53,933 nt of DNA, taken from Chrysochromulina tobinii. Taxonomy: Eukaryota; Haptophyta; Prymnesiales; Chrysochromulinaceae. The notes beneath the pieces are model-generated. The model saw only the letters and a list, made by a program, of their open reading frames with translations, ran no database searches and was not told the DNA's origin. Every line of letters starts with the position of its first letter. Position 1 is the first letter of the stretch. Below are positions 27,752-37,347 of the stretch, piece after piece. Position numbers and translations under genes: made by a program. The stretch spans positions 1 to 53,933 of the forward strand of contig JWZX01003251.1 of the NCBI GenBank assembly GCA_001275005.1, written 5' to 3'.

Positions 27752-29122
27752 ATGCAGGCCCCATCCGGTCTCTGCGCAATCGAGGAGGAGATTCGACTTG
27801 CGCACGAGCGCTTGGTGCCACTCGCAAAGGCTGTGAAGGATGCGGAGGATCGTTGGACTCAAGCCGCTGCACATGCGAACACCGCGCAAGTGGTGGCAGC
27901 CACCGCCGACAAGAAGTCTAAGAGTGTCAAGGAGACTGCGGCAGAGGAAGCCAATGCCGCCGCCAATGCGGCTGCGCAATTGCTTGAGGAAGCAAGGATT
28001 GCGGCAGAGGCCTCGATGGCGGCGTTTACTCGCGCGGTTCTCACTCTGCGCCGTGAGCACACCAAGCTGACGGCCACGATCTCGCACGAGGAGATCTCGC
28101 TGAGTACGTGCCGTCAAGTTGTCTCCGAGACCATGCACGCTGTCGAACAGGCGCTGGCCACCGAGCGCCGCTCTGGCACATGTGCGGCGGCTCTTCGCGA
28201 CGAAAAGAGCACACGCGCTGCCGAGGAGCGCGCCACCTTCCTGGCCGTGCGCGAGGCAGTGGAGGGCAAGGGTGCGACAATTATCCGAGGAGCTCAAAGT
28301 GGACTGTACGTAGTGGGTTCCACCGGCCACCCCGGCCAGTTTTGGACCGACTTCCGGCGCGCCGTGTGGCTGCAGGCGTTCGAGTCCAACCCGCCGATGC
28401 AGCAGCCACGCGCCATGAAGCTCGGTGGATCCCCCGAGCGCCCAAACATCTTGGCACCGACTGCGCGCCGACTGCCACCCGACGTGCGCCTGCATCAACT
28501 CGCAAAGTTCAAAGCGGGCAACTGCGCGTGGCTCTCTCCGCGTGGCTCTCGCTCGCCGCATGGCGGGCCGACCGAGCGTGCGGCACCGGCAGAGCCGATT
28601 GCGGGCGTTCGCCAAGGTGTGATCATCAAGCACGTTGAGCTCGGAGACCGAGATCTCCACCCGAGATGGCTGAAGGCCGACGACGAGGCCGTGTACCTGG
28701 TCGAGCAAAATTCGACGCTGACCACCACCCTGCGCAGCAAGCCGGCTTGGGTCAACGAGGCGCAGCTGCGGCCTCGCCCGCCGATGGAGAGGGTCGGAAG
28801 TTTTGGCCACGCGCCGCCATCCGCACGGCCCCGTTGGCGCAAGAACTTTGGCGCGGGAGGCGAGGACTTGAATGACGTGGCAGATCGCAAGGCGAAGCAG
28901 CAGAAAAAGGAGCTGGCCGTCGTCGACGCGAGCCTCAAACGTCAGCTGGAGGACGAGAAGACAGGTGCGCCTGCGACGCGCCGGCTTCCCCCCCGCCCCT
29001 CGTCTGCGCCCGCGTCCGTCTCCAGACCAGCTTACTTGTGGGTCTCGCCGCCACCTACGCCACCGCCGCCGCCGCACGCGTCGCCGCGGCGTGCTGGAAA
29101 GCCTTATGGACAGCCGATGTGA
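27752..29122 (+). CDS. Unrecognised coiled-coil protein
   Basis: 456 residues from the first ATG at 27752; the frame is open a little further upstream but without another ATG. Residues 1-185 or so form an Ala/Glu-rich coiled coil (LAHERLVPLAKAVKDAEDRW). A possibly folded middle part contains GLYVVGSTGHPGQFWTDFRR and GVIIKHVELGDRDLHPRWLK. The C-terminus is Pro/Arg-rich and ends GKPYGQPM. I recognise no family. It converges with the D-lactate dehydrogenase gene. Confidence 0.6.
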   Translation: MQAPSGLCAIEEEIRLAHERLVPLAKAVKDAEDRWTQAAAHANTAQVVAATADKKSKSVKETAAEEANAAANAAAQLLEEARIAAEASMAAFTRAVLTLRREHTKLTATISHEEISLSTCRQVVSETMHAVEQALATERRSGTCAAALRDEKSTRAAEERATFLAVREAVEGKGATIIRGAQSGLYVVGSTGHPGQFWTDFRRAVWLQAFESNPPMQQPRAMKLGGSPERPNILAPTARRLPPDVRLHQLAKFKAGNCAWLSPRGSRSPHGGPTERAAPAEPIAGVRQGVIIKHVELGDRDLHPRWLKADDEAVYLVEQNSTLTTTLRSKPAWVNEAQLRPRPPMERVGSFGHAPPSARPRWRKNFGAGGEDLNDVADRKAKQQKKELAVVDASLKRQLEDEKTGAPATRRLPPRPSSAPASVSRPAYLWVSPPPTPPPPPHASPRRAGKPYGQPM

Positions 29123-29522
29123 ATTGTGCGTGACTTTTTCTGAAAGGTTACGACTTACGTGCCCCCCGTTTCGTCATTTATAGAGAGGCGGTCCACGCAA
29201 CGGCGTGTCATGGAGGCCGAGGTGGCAGCGCTCGCTCGCCGACTCATCACCGCACACTCCTATCTGGCTTAAAACCATTGGCGGTATCGTTGGCGGATCG
29301 CGCGCAGCCGAGCAATGCTTGAGAGATCGCCGGACCTGGAAGTGGAACCATCCAAACCGAGCCACAGTCGCGCAATGCTGCTTTGCTGCTTTGCTGCTTT
29401 GCTGGCGGCGCCCGGCGCCGCTCCGACCCGTACCGGGCCAACGTGCCCTGTCTTCGTAGCCGTCGTCAACGACAAACGAGACGCCCCTCTGGTAGGACGC
29501 CACCTCCATCGGCCTCGTGCCC
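29123..29522. other. Convergent 3' flanks with (GCTGCTTT)n
   Basis: 400 bases between two convergent genes, with no gene recognised. It contains three GCTGCTTT units at about 29378-29402, followed by a GC-rich GGCGGCGCCCGGCGCCG inverted patch. Confidence 0.4.
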
Positions 29523-30894
29523 TTACTGGTCGTCCTCCTTGTCGTAGTAGGTCATGGTTTGCGCCGCGGCGCCTCCGCCGCCCATTGCTGCTATCCTCTT
29601 GAGGGCGCCGAAGCGGGCGGTTGCCTTGGCACTCTTCGCCGCGGCGACCTCGTGGTCTGCGGCGACGACGCCGTTGGTGAGCTTCTCGGCCTTAGCCAGA
29701 TGCTCTCGCATGTTGAACAGGGTCGCGTCGGCGATGTTGCGCAACGCATCCTCGGTGAGAAACGCCTGGTGGCCCGTTACAATGACATTCGGATAATTGA
29801 CGAGCTGCTGGAAAACATCGTCCTCCAAGACCTCTCCGGTGTGGTCTGTGAAGAAGAGGGACCAGGTGTGAAGAAGAGGGACCAGTTGGCACCAGGCTTA
29901 GGGTGAGGCTCGGGGCGTAGTGTGCAAAGGCCAGGGGTCGGGTGGGGGTGTGAAGAGGTGACCACACACCATGAAAGAAGAGGCCAGACTCCTCCTCGTA
30001 CACGTCGAGCCCTAAGGCGCCGATGGTCTTGTTTTTGAGGCCCGCAATCGCCGCCTTCGTATCTAGCAGCCCGCCGCGCGACGTGTTGATGATCATCACT
30101 CCCTTCTTCATCAGAGCGATGCGCGCCTCGTTGATGCAGTGGTGCGTCTCCTTGGTCATCGGCGCATGCAGCGAGATGATGTCGCATCGTTTGCACAGCT
30201 CGTCGAGCGTGACGTACTCGACGCCCTTGTCCGCGAGCTCCTTGTTCACGCTTCGCGATTGCGCGATGACTTTGCAACCAAAGCCAAGGAAGATGTTCGC
30301 CGCGATCACACCAATATTGCCCGTGCCGATGATGCCCACCGTGCGCCCGTGCATGTCAAAGCCGGTCAGACCACGCAGGCTGAAATTGCCGTCCCGGTTC
30401 CGCAAGTATGCCTTGTGAATCTTGCGGTTCAAGGTCATGCAGAGAGCCACCGCGTGCTCTGCGACCGCGTACGGCGAGTATGCCGGCACACGAGCCACGG
30501 AGATCTTGTTGACCGCTGCCGCGGCCAGGTCCACATTGTTGAAGCCGGCGCAGCGAAGCAGGATGAGTCGGCACGACGTGTATCGGCCTAGCCAGTCGAG
30601 CACTTCCTTGGACACGCCGTCGTTTACAAACACGCACACGGCCGCACAGTCTTGAGCCAGCTTCACGGTCTGGGGGTTGAGCTCCGCTTCGATGTAGCGC
30701 ATGGCGTACGGCAGTTTGCCATCGGGTTCGGCCGCCTTTTCAGCAGCAAGCGCGGCCTCAAAAGCAGCCTCCTCGTACTCTCTCGCTGAGAAAACCGCGA
30801 TGATCGGCTGCTCCGTGGTGGAATCTCCGTGCTCCTTTGCTTTGGCCACCTCCTCGCGCAGCTTCTCGGGTGCAGATGGTTTATCTGAGTCCAT
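29523..30894 (-). CDS. ldhA: D-lactate dehydrogenase (D-2-hydroxyacid dehydrogenase), two exons
   Basis: Exons 30894-29970 and 29845-29523 join in phase 1 to give 415 residues; the junction reads FFHDHTGEVLEDDVFQQL, as expected for this family. The NAD-binding loop is GIIGTGNIGVIAA (near residue 184). The catalytic trio is present: Arg in IINTSRGG, Glu in LDVYEEE and His in VTGHQAFLT. The enzyme reduces pyruvate to D-lactate with NADH in fermentation. The protein extends about 65 residues before the catalytic fold, with no clear targeting signal, and about 50 residues beyond it in an Ala-rich tail ending TYYDKEDDQ. The start is the first ATG; a hairpin lies 73-100 bases upstream. Confidence 0.9.
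29846..29969 (-). other. Intron of the D-lactate dehydrogenase gene
   Basis: Donor CATG|GTGTGT at 29969, acceptor TTCACAG at 29846, 124 bases, phase 1. It does not use the decamer words. Its acceptor tract CTGGTCCCTCTTCTTCACA(G/C) is present twice in tandem (20-nt period); only the copy next to the exon ends in AG. Confidence 0.85.
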
Positions 30895-30966
30895 CAGCAC
30901 AAAAGGAGCTGGGCGCAGAGCAGTCGCGGTCGGCGGGACGAGTTTTGTAACGTCTTGTGAAGTGTT

Positions 30967-30994
30967 CAAAGTTAGTGAACTACTACTAACTTTG
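30967..30994. promoter_or_regulatory. Perfect 10-bp inverted repeat upstream of D-lactate dehydrogenase
   Basis: CAAAGTTAGT (30967-30976) and ACTAACTTTG (30985-30994) form a perfect 10-bp stem with an 8-base loop GAACTACT. It lies 73-100 bases before the start codon on the minus strand, so it is in the 5' UTR or promoter and could be a protein-binding site or an RNA hairpin. Confidence 0.6.
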
Positions 30995-31156
30995 AGTCTC
31001 TTGTACAAAAGTCTCGTGCATCTCTCCGCGTGCCATCATCCCACCCACAGTATGATGAAACACAGATACACAGCTATATTTTCTTCGGAGTATAAATGTA
31101 TCAACCACCACGCCCACGCGGCACCTCGCCACAAAACAGCCCCGATCTTGCCATGG

Positions 31157-31172
31157 TACCCCCCCCCCCCCC
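31157..31172. repeat. Poly-C tract
   Basis: A run of about 14 consecutive C residues on the plus strand, broken from the next CTCCTCTTCTCC pyrimidine tract by a T. Such a run is prone to length errors. Confidence 0.8.
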
Positions 31173-31230
31173 CCTCCTCTTCTCCGTGCATACACCGCCG
31201 CGTTACCGCCGCGCGAGCGATGAGCTTGCG

Positions 31231-31677
31231 ATGAGCAATACGAATCCGCGCGCTAAAATCTCCCGCCTCTCAGCCTCCTCGACCTCGTCATACGTCAACA
31301 CGGATGGCCACGTGGATCCATTTCCGATTTCGAACCTCGAGCACAACGCGAAGATTGCTGCCGAAATCTATAGTCTCACGCCGCCCTTGGAGTGTAAAGG
31401 CACAAGGGCTTTGGGCGAGTGCGGAGTGGCTGCGGAGGCTCAACTCAAAGAAGACATGAGTTCCTCCTGTTTTTGCTGTTGGGCTTCACGCGAAAGGGTT
31501 TTGCGACGACGCTGGGGCAGCTGGAGGCCTGGCAAAGAGATCGTCCAACAAACTTGTGCTAAGCGACGGCAGCGCTCCTGGGATCGTGGGTGCACGAGGC
31601 TCCAAGGCTGGCTGTTGCGGCGGCCGCTTTGCGAACAGATCGTCCATAGTCTTCTTGAGCTCGACGTCCACTTCTGA
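31231..31677 (+). CDS. Doubtful small gene, partly antisense to the NPF protein gene
   Basis: A 148-codon frame from ATG at 31231. Its first half (MSNTNPRAKISRLSASSTS, then NLEHNAKIAAEIYSLTPP) looks protein-like, but from about 31486 it lies antisense to the end of the minus-strand gene and becomes Arg/Cys/Trp-rich, as shadow frames do. If real, it may end in a different way through splicing. No family is recognised. Confidence 0.25.
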   Translation: MSNTNPRAKISRLSASSTSSYVNTDGHVDPFPISNLEHNAKIAAEIYSLTPPLECKGTRALGECGVAAEAQLKEDMSSSCFCCWASRERVLRRRWGSWRPGKEIVQQTCAKRRQRSWDRGCTRLQGWLLRRPLCEQIVHSLLELDVHF

Positions 31678-32676
31678 TACAATCCGTGCGCTGTGGCCCA
31701 AGGCGCCACGTGCTTCGGTTCGGGCGAATAGGCCACCAAACGAGTCATCGAGGCTCGGCGCCGATACTCGCACGGAAGAGGCAGTACTCTGCACCTTAGC
31801 GTGGCTCGTATTTCGTGCTGGATGGTTGACGCGCGTGAGACGAAGCAGCGCGTCTAGCCGCGTCGGTGGGCGCGGCCGATGCTCCGTAACCTCAGTCGCA
31901 GCCCCCTGTGCCCCTGCTTCCGGCTTCGGCGCCCTGGGCGCCTTGGCAAGGAGCCGTCGGAGCCGTCCAATCTCCGCTCTCGCTGCCTCCAGCGTGTTCA
32001 CGTCTGACGCGTCCAGTGGGCCATGGGAAACGTCAGCCACTTCTGAGCCGGAGGCCAGAGGCGACCACGCCTGCGGAGCAGATGGCCGCTTTGCAAAAAG
32101 ATCGTCCAAAGTCTGCTTGAGCTCGACGTCCACTTCTGATACATTCCGTGCGCTGTGGCCCAAGGCGCCACGTGCTTCGGCTCGGGCGAATAGGCCACCA
32201 AACGCGTCATCGAGGCTCGGCGCCGGTGTTTCAACAATAGCATCCGACGCTGCCAATGCGGCAGCAGTGCCTTCTTCAAGCTTGGCCTTGACTGCCACCT
32301 TCTTGCTCATTCGAGTTGCCACTTCATTTGCCAGGCTGCCCACGCCTTTCCAAAAGCTGATCCCATCTGAATATGCATCTGTGGCTGCTCGTACGCCTTC
32401 CCGCTCGTTCCACAGTCGCAGATGTTCGCAATCTGGAAAGGTCAGGCGATTATCGAGGGTGCAGTTCTCCGGGTGCAGGACGCCAATCCAGCCCTCGAAG
32501 GTTGCTTCTCTTCCTATCCTCTTGATGTACCAATCGAGGTGGTCGGAAATGAGACGTCTGGCCTGTTCATTGACCAGCTCCATCTCTGCCAGAATTTCGA
32601 GGTCATCCGCTGTCATCTCTGGCTTCGTGAGCGGAGGAGGAGTGGTGGGAGAGGCAAGACCAGCCGCGATATGCAT
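31486..32676 (-). CDS. Unrecognised protein with duplicated LDDLF blocks and C-terminal NPF
   Basis: 396 residues. The N-terminal 110 are probably folded (DDLEILAEMELVNEQARRLI, then DWYIKRIGREATFEGWIGVL). A block of about 47 residues, APSLDDAFGGLFARAEARGAL through VDVELKQTLDDLFAKRP, occurs twice, near 152-198 and 307-353, separated by a short coiled coil. The end repeats LLDDLFARP and finishes SSQNPFA. DLF-type acidic motifs are known ligands of clathrin-adaptor appendages, and NPF of EH domains, so an endocytic or coat-accessory role is possible; that is inference from short motifs. The gene diverges from the sulfotransferase-like gene across 202 bases. Confidence 0.6.
   Translation of the reverse strand: MHIAAGLASPTTPPPLTKPEMTADDLEILAEMELVNEQARRLISDHLDWYIKRIGREATFEGWIGVLHPENCTLDNRLTFPDCEHLRLWNEREGVRAATDAYSDGISFWKGVGSLANEVATRMSKKVAVKAKLEEGTAAALAASDAIVETPAPSLDDAFGGLFARAEARGALGHSARNVSEVDVELKQTLDDLFAKRPSAPQAWSPLASGSEVADVSHGPLDASDVNTLEAARAEIGRLRRLLAKAPRAPKPEAGAQGAATEVTEHRPRPPTRLDALLRLTRVNHPARNTSHAKVQSTASSVRVSAPSLDDSFGGLFARTEARGALGHSARIVSEVDVELKKTMDDLFAKRPPQQPALEPRAPTIPGALPSLSTSLLDDLFARPPAAPASSQNPFA
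31635..32225 (-). repeat. Long in-frame direct repeat, about 130 nt, two copies
   Basis: The segments at about 31635-31765 and 32090-32225 are nearly identical, including GTGCGCTGTGGCCCAAGGCG and GGCGAATAGGCCACCAAACG. They encode the duplicated LDDLF block of the minus-strand protein. The low divergence suggests a recent duplication or gene conversion. Confidence 0.85.
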
Positions 32677-32878
32677 GTTACTCCAGCAGGATCACCATAA
32701 AACGAGTCCGCAAGCGTGTTCGACTTCGAAATACCCGAAGAGTCGATTCAAGACAAGTCGAGTCAAGAGTCAAGGGAACGGCCTCCCATATCAGCGAACT
32801 GCTTTAGGGTAAGGTTCGTCCCTAATTGGGTGGTTTGGGAGAGGCGAGTGCCAAATTAGGTTGTGGTTGGCCAGAGAA
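32677..32878. promoter_or_regulatory. Divergent promoter region
   Basis: 202 bases between two divergently transcribed genes. Several short related words (GAGTCGATTCAAG, AAGTCGAGTCAAGAGTCAAG) cluster at 32747-32775 and could be repeated binding sites. Confidence 0.45.
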
Positions 32879-35800
32879 ATGCTAGGTACGACGACTGCGT
32901 GGAAGCCATTCTTGTTCGTGGCCATTATTTTTGCCAAGCCCGAAGATTCTCATGCCGCAGCTGGACCAGGAATCACGCTGGAAGTAGACCCCGACGCGCT
33001 GTGGATGAACAACATGCCGATCGCCATGGGAGGCTCCAGAGAGGACCCATTGGACAACTTACTCGCACCGGACTCGGGCTCCGGCGACGAGGAGGCTTCA
33101 AGCCCCGGCGACGAGGAGGCGCCGTCGCCACCACCGTCACCGTCGCGGCCACCGTCATTGCCACCGCCGCCGCCGCCGTCGCCGTCGCCAGCAGCGCCTC
33201 CGCAGTCTCCTCCTCTTCTCCCGCCATCCTCGCCACCACCCGCAGAGAAGAAGCCCACAGAGGCCCCATCAGAGGAGCAACCAGAGGAGATGGAGGAGGA
33301 CCCCGCGAAGGCTGCCCGAGCACAGGAGCTCAAGGAGAAGATGGACGCGCTCAAGGAGGCCAAGGTTGCGGGTGACATCACCATCGTCGAGTACGCGCAG
33401 GCGATCAGCAAGCTGCGGCACGAGCATCAGGCTGCGGAGCAGGCGGCGGCGGCGGCGCGAAAGCGCGAGGTGTTACAAGAGTACGAGACCATGATCGGCG
33501 GCACGTTCACGTCACCATCTCTGCAGGCGCCAGCAGCGGCTACAGAGAAGCCCACCCCAGCTGAGAAGCCCACAGAGGCGCCAACAGAGGAGAAACAACT
33601 GCAGGAGACCCCGGAGGAGGTAGAAGCGTCGCCACCGCCGTCGCTGCCGTCGCCGTCGCCATCACCGCCACCGCAACCGCCACCTCCTCCCCCGCCATCG
33701 CCGCCCCCCCCTGCAGAGAAGAAGCGCACGGAGGCGCCCGCTGCGATGGCGGATGAGCTCGCGACGGAAGAGGCGCCCGCCATGGCGCCCGCAGAGGAGG
33801 CGGAAGAGCTCGCGACGGAGGAGGCGCCCGCCATGGCGCCCGCTGCGGCGGTGAAGCCGCCGCTGCTGGTTGCGACGGACCATCCGCAGGTGCTTGTGCT
33901 GGTCTCTGACCACGCAAGTGGCACTACAGAGTTTGGGCGGGCGCTCCAAACACATCCGTGCGTCTTCGACCTCGAGGAGCCTTTCTCGTTTAGCTCCATG
34001 GTGTGGTCGACAACCAAGGTCCACGGATGCAATGCGTCGTCCTTTGCCGATGCGATCTTCGACGCGGACACGGGCACCATCATGAAGAAGGCAAACCCGG
34101 TGCTGTCGGCACAGATCTTGGGGCTGAGTGACACCAAGAAGCCCGGCTTTCAGCCGGTTGGTCTCACCGGTGATGACCCCTCGCTGTATGAAGGTCTAAG
34201 CTATGACTTCGCGGAATACGTCGTCCGCATCCGCGATCTCGTCTGCAAGGGCGTGCCCGCCAACGTGTGCCCCCCCTCGGACTGCACGATCACGCTCAAG
34301 TTCTTCCCGCAGTTCGTCAACGCCAATACGGCCGGCCAGCTCGTGAAGGAAAGGCCGCCGACAAAGTGCGTCAAGGACCGTAACGACAAGACGATGGTCG
34401 CATGGGTGCATGCGCTCAAGACGATGGCGGAAAACAAGAAGGTCGCGATGATGGCCATCATGCGCAACGAGAGTGACAGGCAGTTCTCCACGTTCCACCA
34501 GTTTGCCCCTGCCGGCACTCAGTTTGACTGCAGCCTGCGACGCGAGCCCACCACGTTCTCAGTCATGTCGCGAAAATACACCGACGGCCTGATCAACATC
34601 GAGGACTGCTGGACGGGGCCTGGGGGTGCGGGCAAGTGCCTTCGCGACGCCCTCGAGCTTGTCGGCCTGTCCGCCGATCCGATGGGGGACATAGGGACGA
34701 GGGTGATGGCCGGCTCGAGCCTCGATTGGGCTGCTCATGGCAACGCGGCGGCGCCCGCAACGGCGCCCGTTCTGGCGCCTGTCCCGGCTGCCTCCATTGC
34801 GGGCCCTGCACAGCTCGAATTCAATGCAATGGCGCCCGCACTGGCCGGCGCTGCCGTTGCTGCCCCCCTGCCCGCATTCATGGCCTCGTCGGAAGGCTTC
34901 AAGGGCTTTAGGAAGGGCTATCACTTCGGTCTTGGTGCGGAGGGCCTCGGATATTACATCAACAGCGCTCCGGTGACGCACATGGCCGCGCCCTTGGGAT
35001 TTCCCATGCGGCACGAGCCGTTGGGATACCCCACGCGGCACGAGCCGCAGCCTCTGCCTTTGCAGCGAGCGCATCGGGTCGTTTCCTTTACGCAGGTGGG
35101 CCAGCTCGCCATTGAGCAGATGCCGCCCAAGCTGCCGGCGTCGCTGCCTTTACCGCCCACGACAACGCGCGAAGCTTGGGCGGCATGGGCAGCGACGCCG
35201 GTGTCTCTACGCGCCCTTCCAGCCGAACACCCAGACCAGTACGAGTATGCAACAGCGAGGTCGAGCTGCGCCACCGACGCCGGCGCCATGTTCTTGTCGA
35301 AGGGGAATGGCGTCGTGGAGAAGAAAGCTGATCCCGCGCCGCCGCCCACGTCACCCGCGCCGCTGCCGCTGCTGTCGCCTTCGGCGTCCCTGCCGCCAGG
35401 CAAAGCCGGTGCCAAGAAGGCGTCGGCGGCCGAGAAGGCAGCGGCCGAGAAGGCAGCGGTCGAGAAGGCAGCGGCCGAAAAGGCGGTGGCCGAGAAGGCG
35501 GCGGCCGAGAAGGCGGCGGCTGAGAAGGCGGCGGCCGAGAAGGCGGCGGCCGAGAAGGCAGCGGCCGAGAAGGCAGCGGCCGAGAAGGCGGCGGCCGAGA
35601 AGGCGGCGGCCGAGAAGGCGGCGGCCGAGAAGGCGGCGGCCGAGAAGGCGGCGGCCGAGAAGGCGGCGGCCGAGAAGGCGGCGGCTGCGAGGGCGGAAGC
35701 TAAGCGCAAAAAGCTTGAGCAGTTAGAAGAGTACAAGACCGCGATCGGCGGCACGTTCACGTCACCATCTCTTCAGGCGCCAGCAGCGGCTACAGAGAAG

Positions 35801-36946
35801 CCCACCCCAGCTGAGAAGCCCACAGAGGTGCCAGCAGAGGAGAAAGTGCAGGAGAAACCCGAGGGGTCGGAAGAGCTCGCCAAGGAGTCAGCGGCGGAGG
35901 AGGAGCTTGCAGCGGCGGAGGAGGAGCCCGCAGCGAAGGAGGAGGAGCCTGCAGCGAAGGAGGAGCCTGCTAAGGCTGCCCGAGCAAAGGAGTCGAAAGA
36001 GAAGATGGACGCTGAGATGGCCGCTCTCAAGGCGGCCAAGGATGCGGGTGACATCACCGTCGTGGAGTACGCGGAAGCGATCGCCAAGCTGAAGGAGAAG
36101 ACGGCGGCGGCGGAGAAGACGGCGGCGGCGGAGAAGGCGGCGGTTGAGCAGGCAGCTGCCCAAAAAGCTGAGGAGAAGGCGAAGGCGGAAGAGGAGAAAG
36201 CGAAAGCGGAGGCGGAGGCGGAGGCGGAGGCAAAGGAGGAGAAGGAGACGGCCGAGCGAGAGATTCGGATCGCGGCCGAGAAGGCGGAGGCCGAGAAGGC
36301 GGCGGCCGAAAAGGCGGCGGTCTCGTCGGAAGAGCCTGTCAAGGAGCCAGCGGAGCCGAAGGCGGAGGAGCCCGCAGCGAAGGAGGACGAGCCCGCAGCG
36401 AAGGAGGAAAAGCCCGCAGCGAAGGAGGAGCCCGCAAAGGCTGCCCAAGCCAAGGAGTCGAAAGAGAAGATGGACGCTGAGATGGCCGCTCTCAAGGCGG
36501 CCAAGGATGCGGGTGACATCACCGTCGTGGAGTACGCGGAAGCGATCGCCAAGCTGCGGCAGGAGCAGCAGGTTGCCGAGCAGGCGGCGGCGGCGGCGGC
36601 ATCCGGCGGACAAGACCCGCCGGACCGCAAACGTAAACCAGCGGAGGCAGATGGGAAGTACTCATCACAAGGAGAAGAGGAGAGGGAGGAACCCTTAGGG
36701 GAACCCGCCGCCTTGCAACCGGCGGTCATCACTTCACAGGTGCAGCTCGAGCGGAGGATTGACGATCTCGAGCACGAGATCGCGGCGGCGCTTAGGGTCG
36801 ACGAGCTCGAGCACAATAGTGAGGAGGCGCAGCTGCTCATGGCAGGTCGCGCAGAGGTGGCGAAGAAGGAGGCCTTGTTCGCATCGCAGCTGCCTTGGTC
36901 AAAGAATGCTCGAAAGAGAAAGGCAAGGAGGAAGGCACTACGGTAA
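32879..36946 (+). CDS. Secreted repeat protein with an internal sulfotransferase-like domain
   Basis: 1,355 residues from the ATG at 32879, beginning with a signal-like core ([14 protein letters not shown]). Pro/Ser-rich and Glu-rich segments follow. The folded core (about 335-605) looks like a P-loop sulfotransferase: [18 protein letters not shown] fits the 5'-phosphosulfate loop of PAPS binding, and [15 protein letters not shown] fits the 3'-phosphate Arg-X7-Ser site. C-terminal to it are a roughly 280-nt AEKAA array, two copies of [20 protein letters not shown], and three copies of KEKMDA...[16 protein letters not shown]. The last resembles the SHOCT short helical domain. The enzyme may sulfate a glycan or protein in the secretory pathway; whether it is active is unknown. 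Confidence 0.65.
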   Translation: MLGTTTAWKPFLFVAIIFAKPEDSHAAAGPGITLEVDPDALWMNNMPIAMGGSREDPLDNLLAPDSGSGDEEASSPGDEEAPSPPPSPSRPPSLPPPPPPSPSPAAPPQSPPLLPPSSPPPAEKKPTEAPSEEQPEEMEEDPAKAARAQELKEKMDALKEAKVAGDITIVEYAQAISKLRHEHQAAEQAAAAARKREVLQEYETMIGGTFTSPSLQAPAAATEKPTPAEKPTEAPTEEKQLQETPEEVEASPPPSLPSPSPSPPPQPPPPPPPSPPPPAEKKRTEAPAAMADELATEEAPAMAPAEEAEELATEEAPAMAPAAAVKPPLLVATDHPQVLVLVSDHASGTTEFGRALQTHPCVFDLEEPFSFSSMVWSTTKVHGCNASSFADAIFDADTGTIMKKANPVLSAQILGLSDTKKPGFQPVGLTGDDPSLYEGLSYDFAEYVVRIRDLVCKGVPANVCPPSDCTITLKFFPQFVNANTAGQLVKERPPTKCVKDRNDKTMVAWVHALKTMAENKKVAMMAIMRNESDRQFSTFHQFAPAGTQFDCSLRREPTTFSVMSRKYTDGLINIEDCWTGPGGAGKCLRDALELVGLSADPMGDIGTRVMAGSSLDWAAHGNAAAPATAPVLAPVPAASIAGPAQLEFNAMAPALAGAAVAAPLPAFMASSEGFKGFRKGYHFGLGAEGLGYYINSAPVTHMAAPLGFPMRHEPLGYPTRHEPQPLPLQRAHRVVSFTQVGQLAIEQMPPKLPASLPLPPTTTREAWAAWAATPVSLRALPAEHPDQYEYATARSSCATDAGAMFLSKGNGVVEKKADPAPPPTSPAPLPLLSPSASLPPGKAGAKKASAAEKAAAEKAAVEKAAAEKAVAEKAAAEKAAAEKAAAEKAAAEKAAAEKAAAEKAAAEKAAAEKAAAEKAAAEKAAAEKAAAEKAAAARAEAKRKKLEQLEEYKTAIGGTFTSPSLQAPAAATEKPTPAEKPTEVPAEEKVQEKPEGSEELAKESAAEEELAAAEEEPAAKEEEPAAKEEPAKAARAKESKEKMDAEMAALKAAKDAGDITVVEYAEAIAKLKEKTAAAEKTAAAEKAAVEQAAAQKAEEKAKAEEEKAKAEAEAEAEAKEEKETAEREIRIAAEKAEAEKAAAEKAAVSSEEPVKEPAEPKAEEPAAKEDEPAAKEEKPAAKEEPAKAAQAKESKEKMDAEMAALKAAKDAGDITVVEYAEAIAKLRQEQQVAEQAAAAAASGGQDPPDRKRKPAEADGKYSSQGEEEREEPLGEPAALQPAVITSQVQLERRIDDLEHEIAAALRVDELEHNSEEAQLLMAGRAEVAKKEALFASQLPWSKNARKRKARRKALR
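35421..35694 (+). repeat. 15-nt tandem repeats coding AEKAA
   Basis: About eighteen units of GCCGAGAAGGCGGCG with few changes encode AEKAA repeats, expected to form one long charged alpha helix. Confidence 0.92.
35720..36590 (+). repeat. Duplicated modules in the sulfotransferase-like gene
   Basis: The block at about 35997-36090 (GAAGATGGACGCTGAGATGG, then GGCCAAGGATGCGGGTGACA) recurs almost exactly at about 36465-36555, and a more diverged copy sits at 33335-33420. A second block (GATCGGCGGCACGTTCACGT) at 35742 also occurs at 33494. Confidence 0.85.
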
Positions 36947-37347
36947 TAAGGTTCGCGCGGCGGCAAAGAAGGGGGGGAGCGCTACCTTAACTACCTACGC
37001 GCTCGGTAAGGGAATGCACTCTAAATAGTATGCATGTCGTCGCACGCTGTGTTCGATCGGTCCGCGTCGTCCGCATGTACGGATTAGCATGACTGGGGAG
37101 ATTCTCGAACGCGAACGGTTGGTGTTTGCTCGTTCAGTTACAAATATCACTCTCGAACGGTGTAGCTCTGTTGAACAGCAATTCAAGTCAACCACGCGCT
37201 CGAGCACAAAAGAGATAGATTAAACTCATCATCATCAGAAGTTCACATGACATCGCGCCCACAGAGCTTGCTTGTGCACAAGACCTCTCGCGGCGGCGTA
37301 GATCTTCCTTCGCGCGACCACGTCGGTGTCGAGTCTGGTCAAGCGCA
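36947..37347. other. Intergenic region before the giant gene
   Basis: 401 bases with no gene recognised. It is AT-richer than the flanks between 37010 and 37250. Two similar words CTCGAACG(C/G) lie at about 37104 and 37153. It must hold the 3' end of the sulfotransferase-like gene and the promoter of the giant gene. Confidence 0.4.

Noticed and set aside
27725-29077. Minus-strand open frame (450 codons) opposite the coiled-coil gene
   Set aside because: Arg/Cys/Trp-rich, no start context, shadow of the plus frame.
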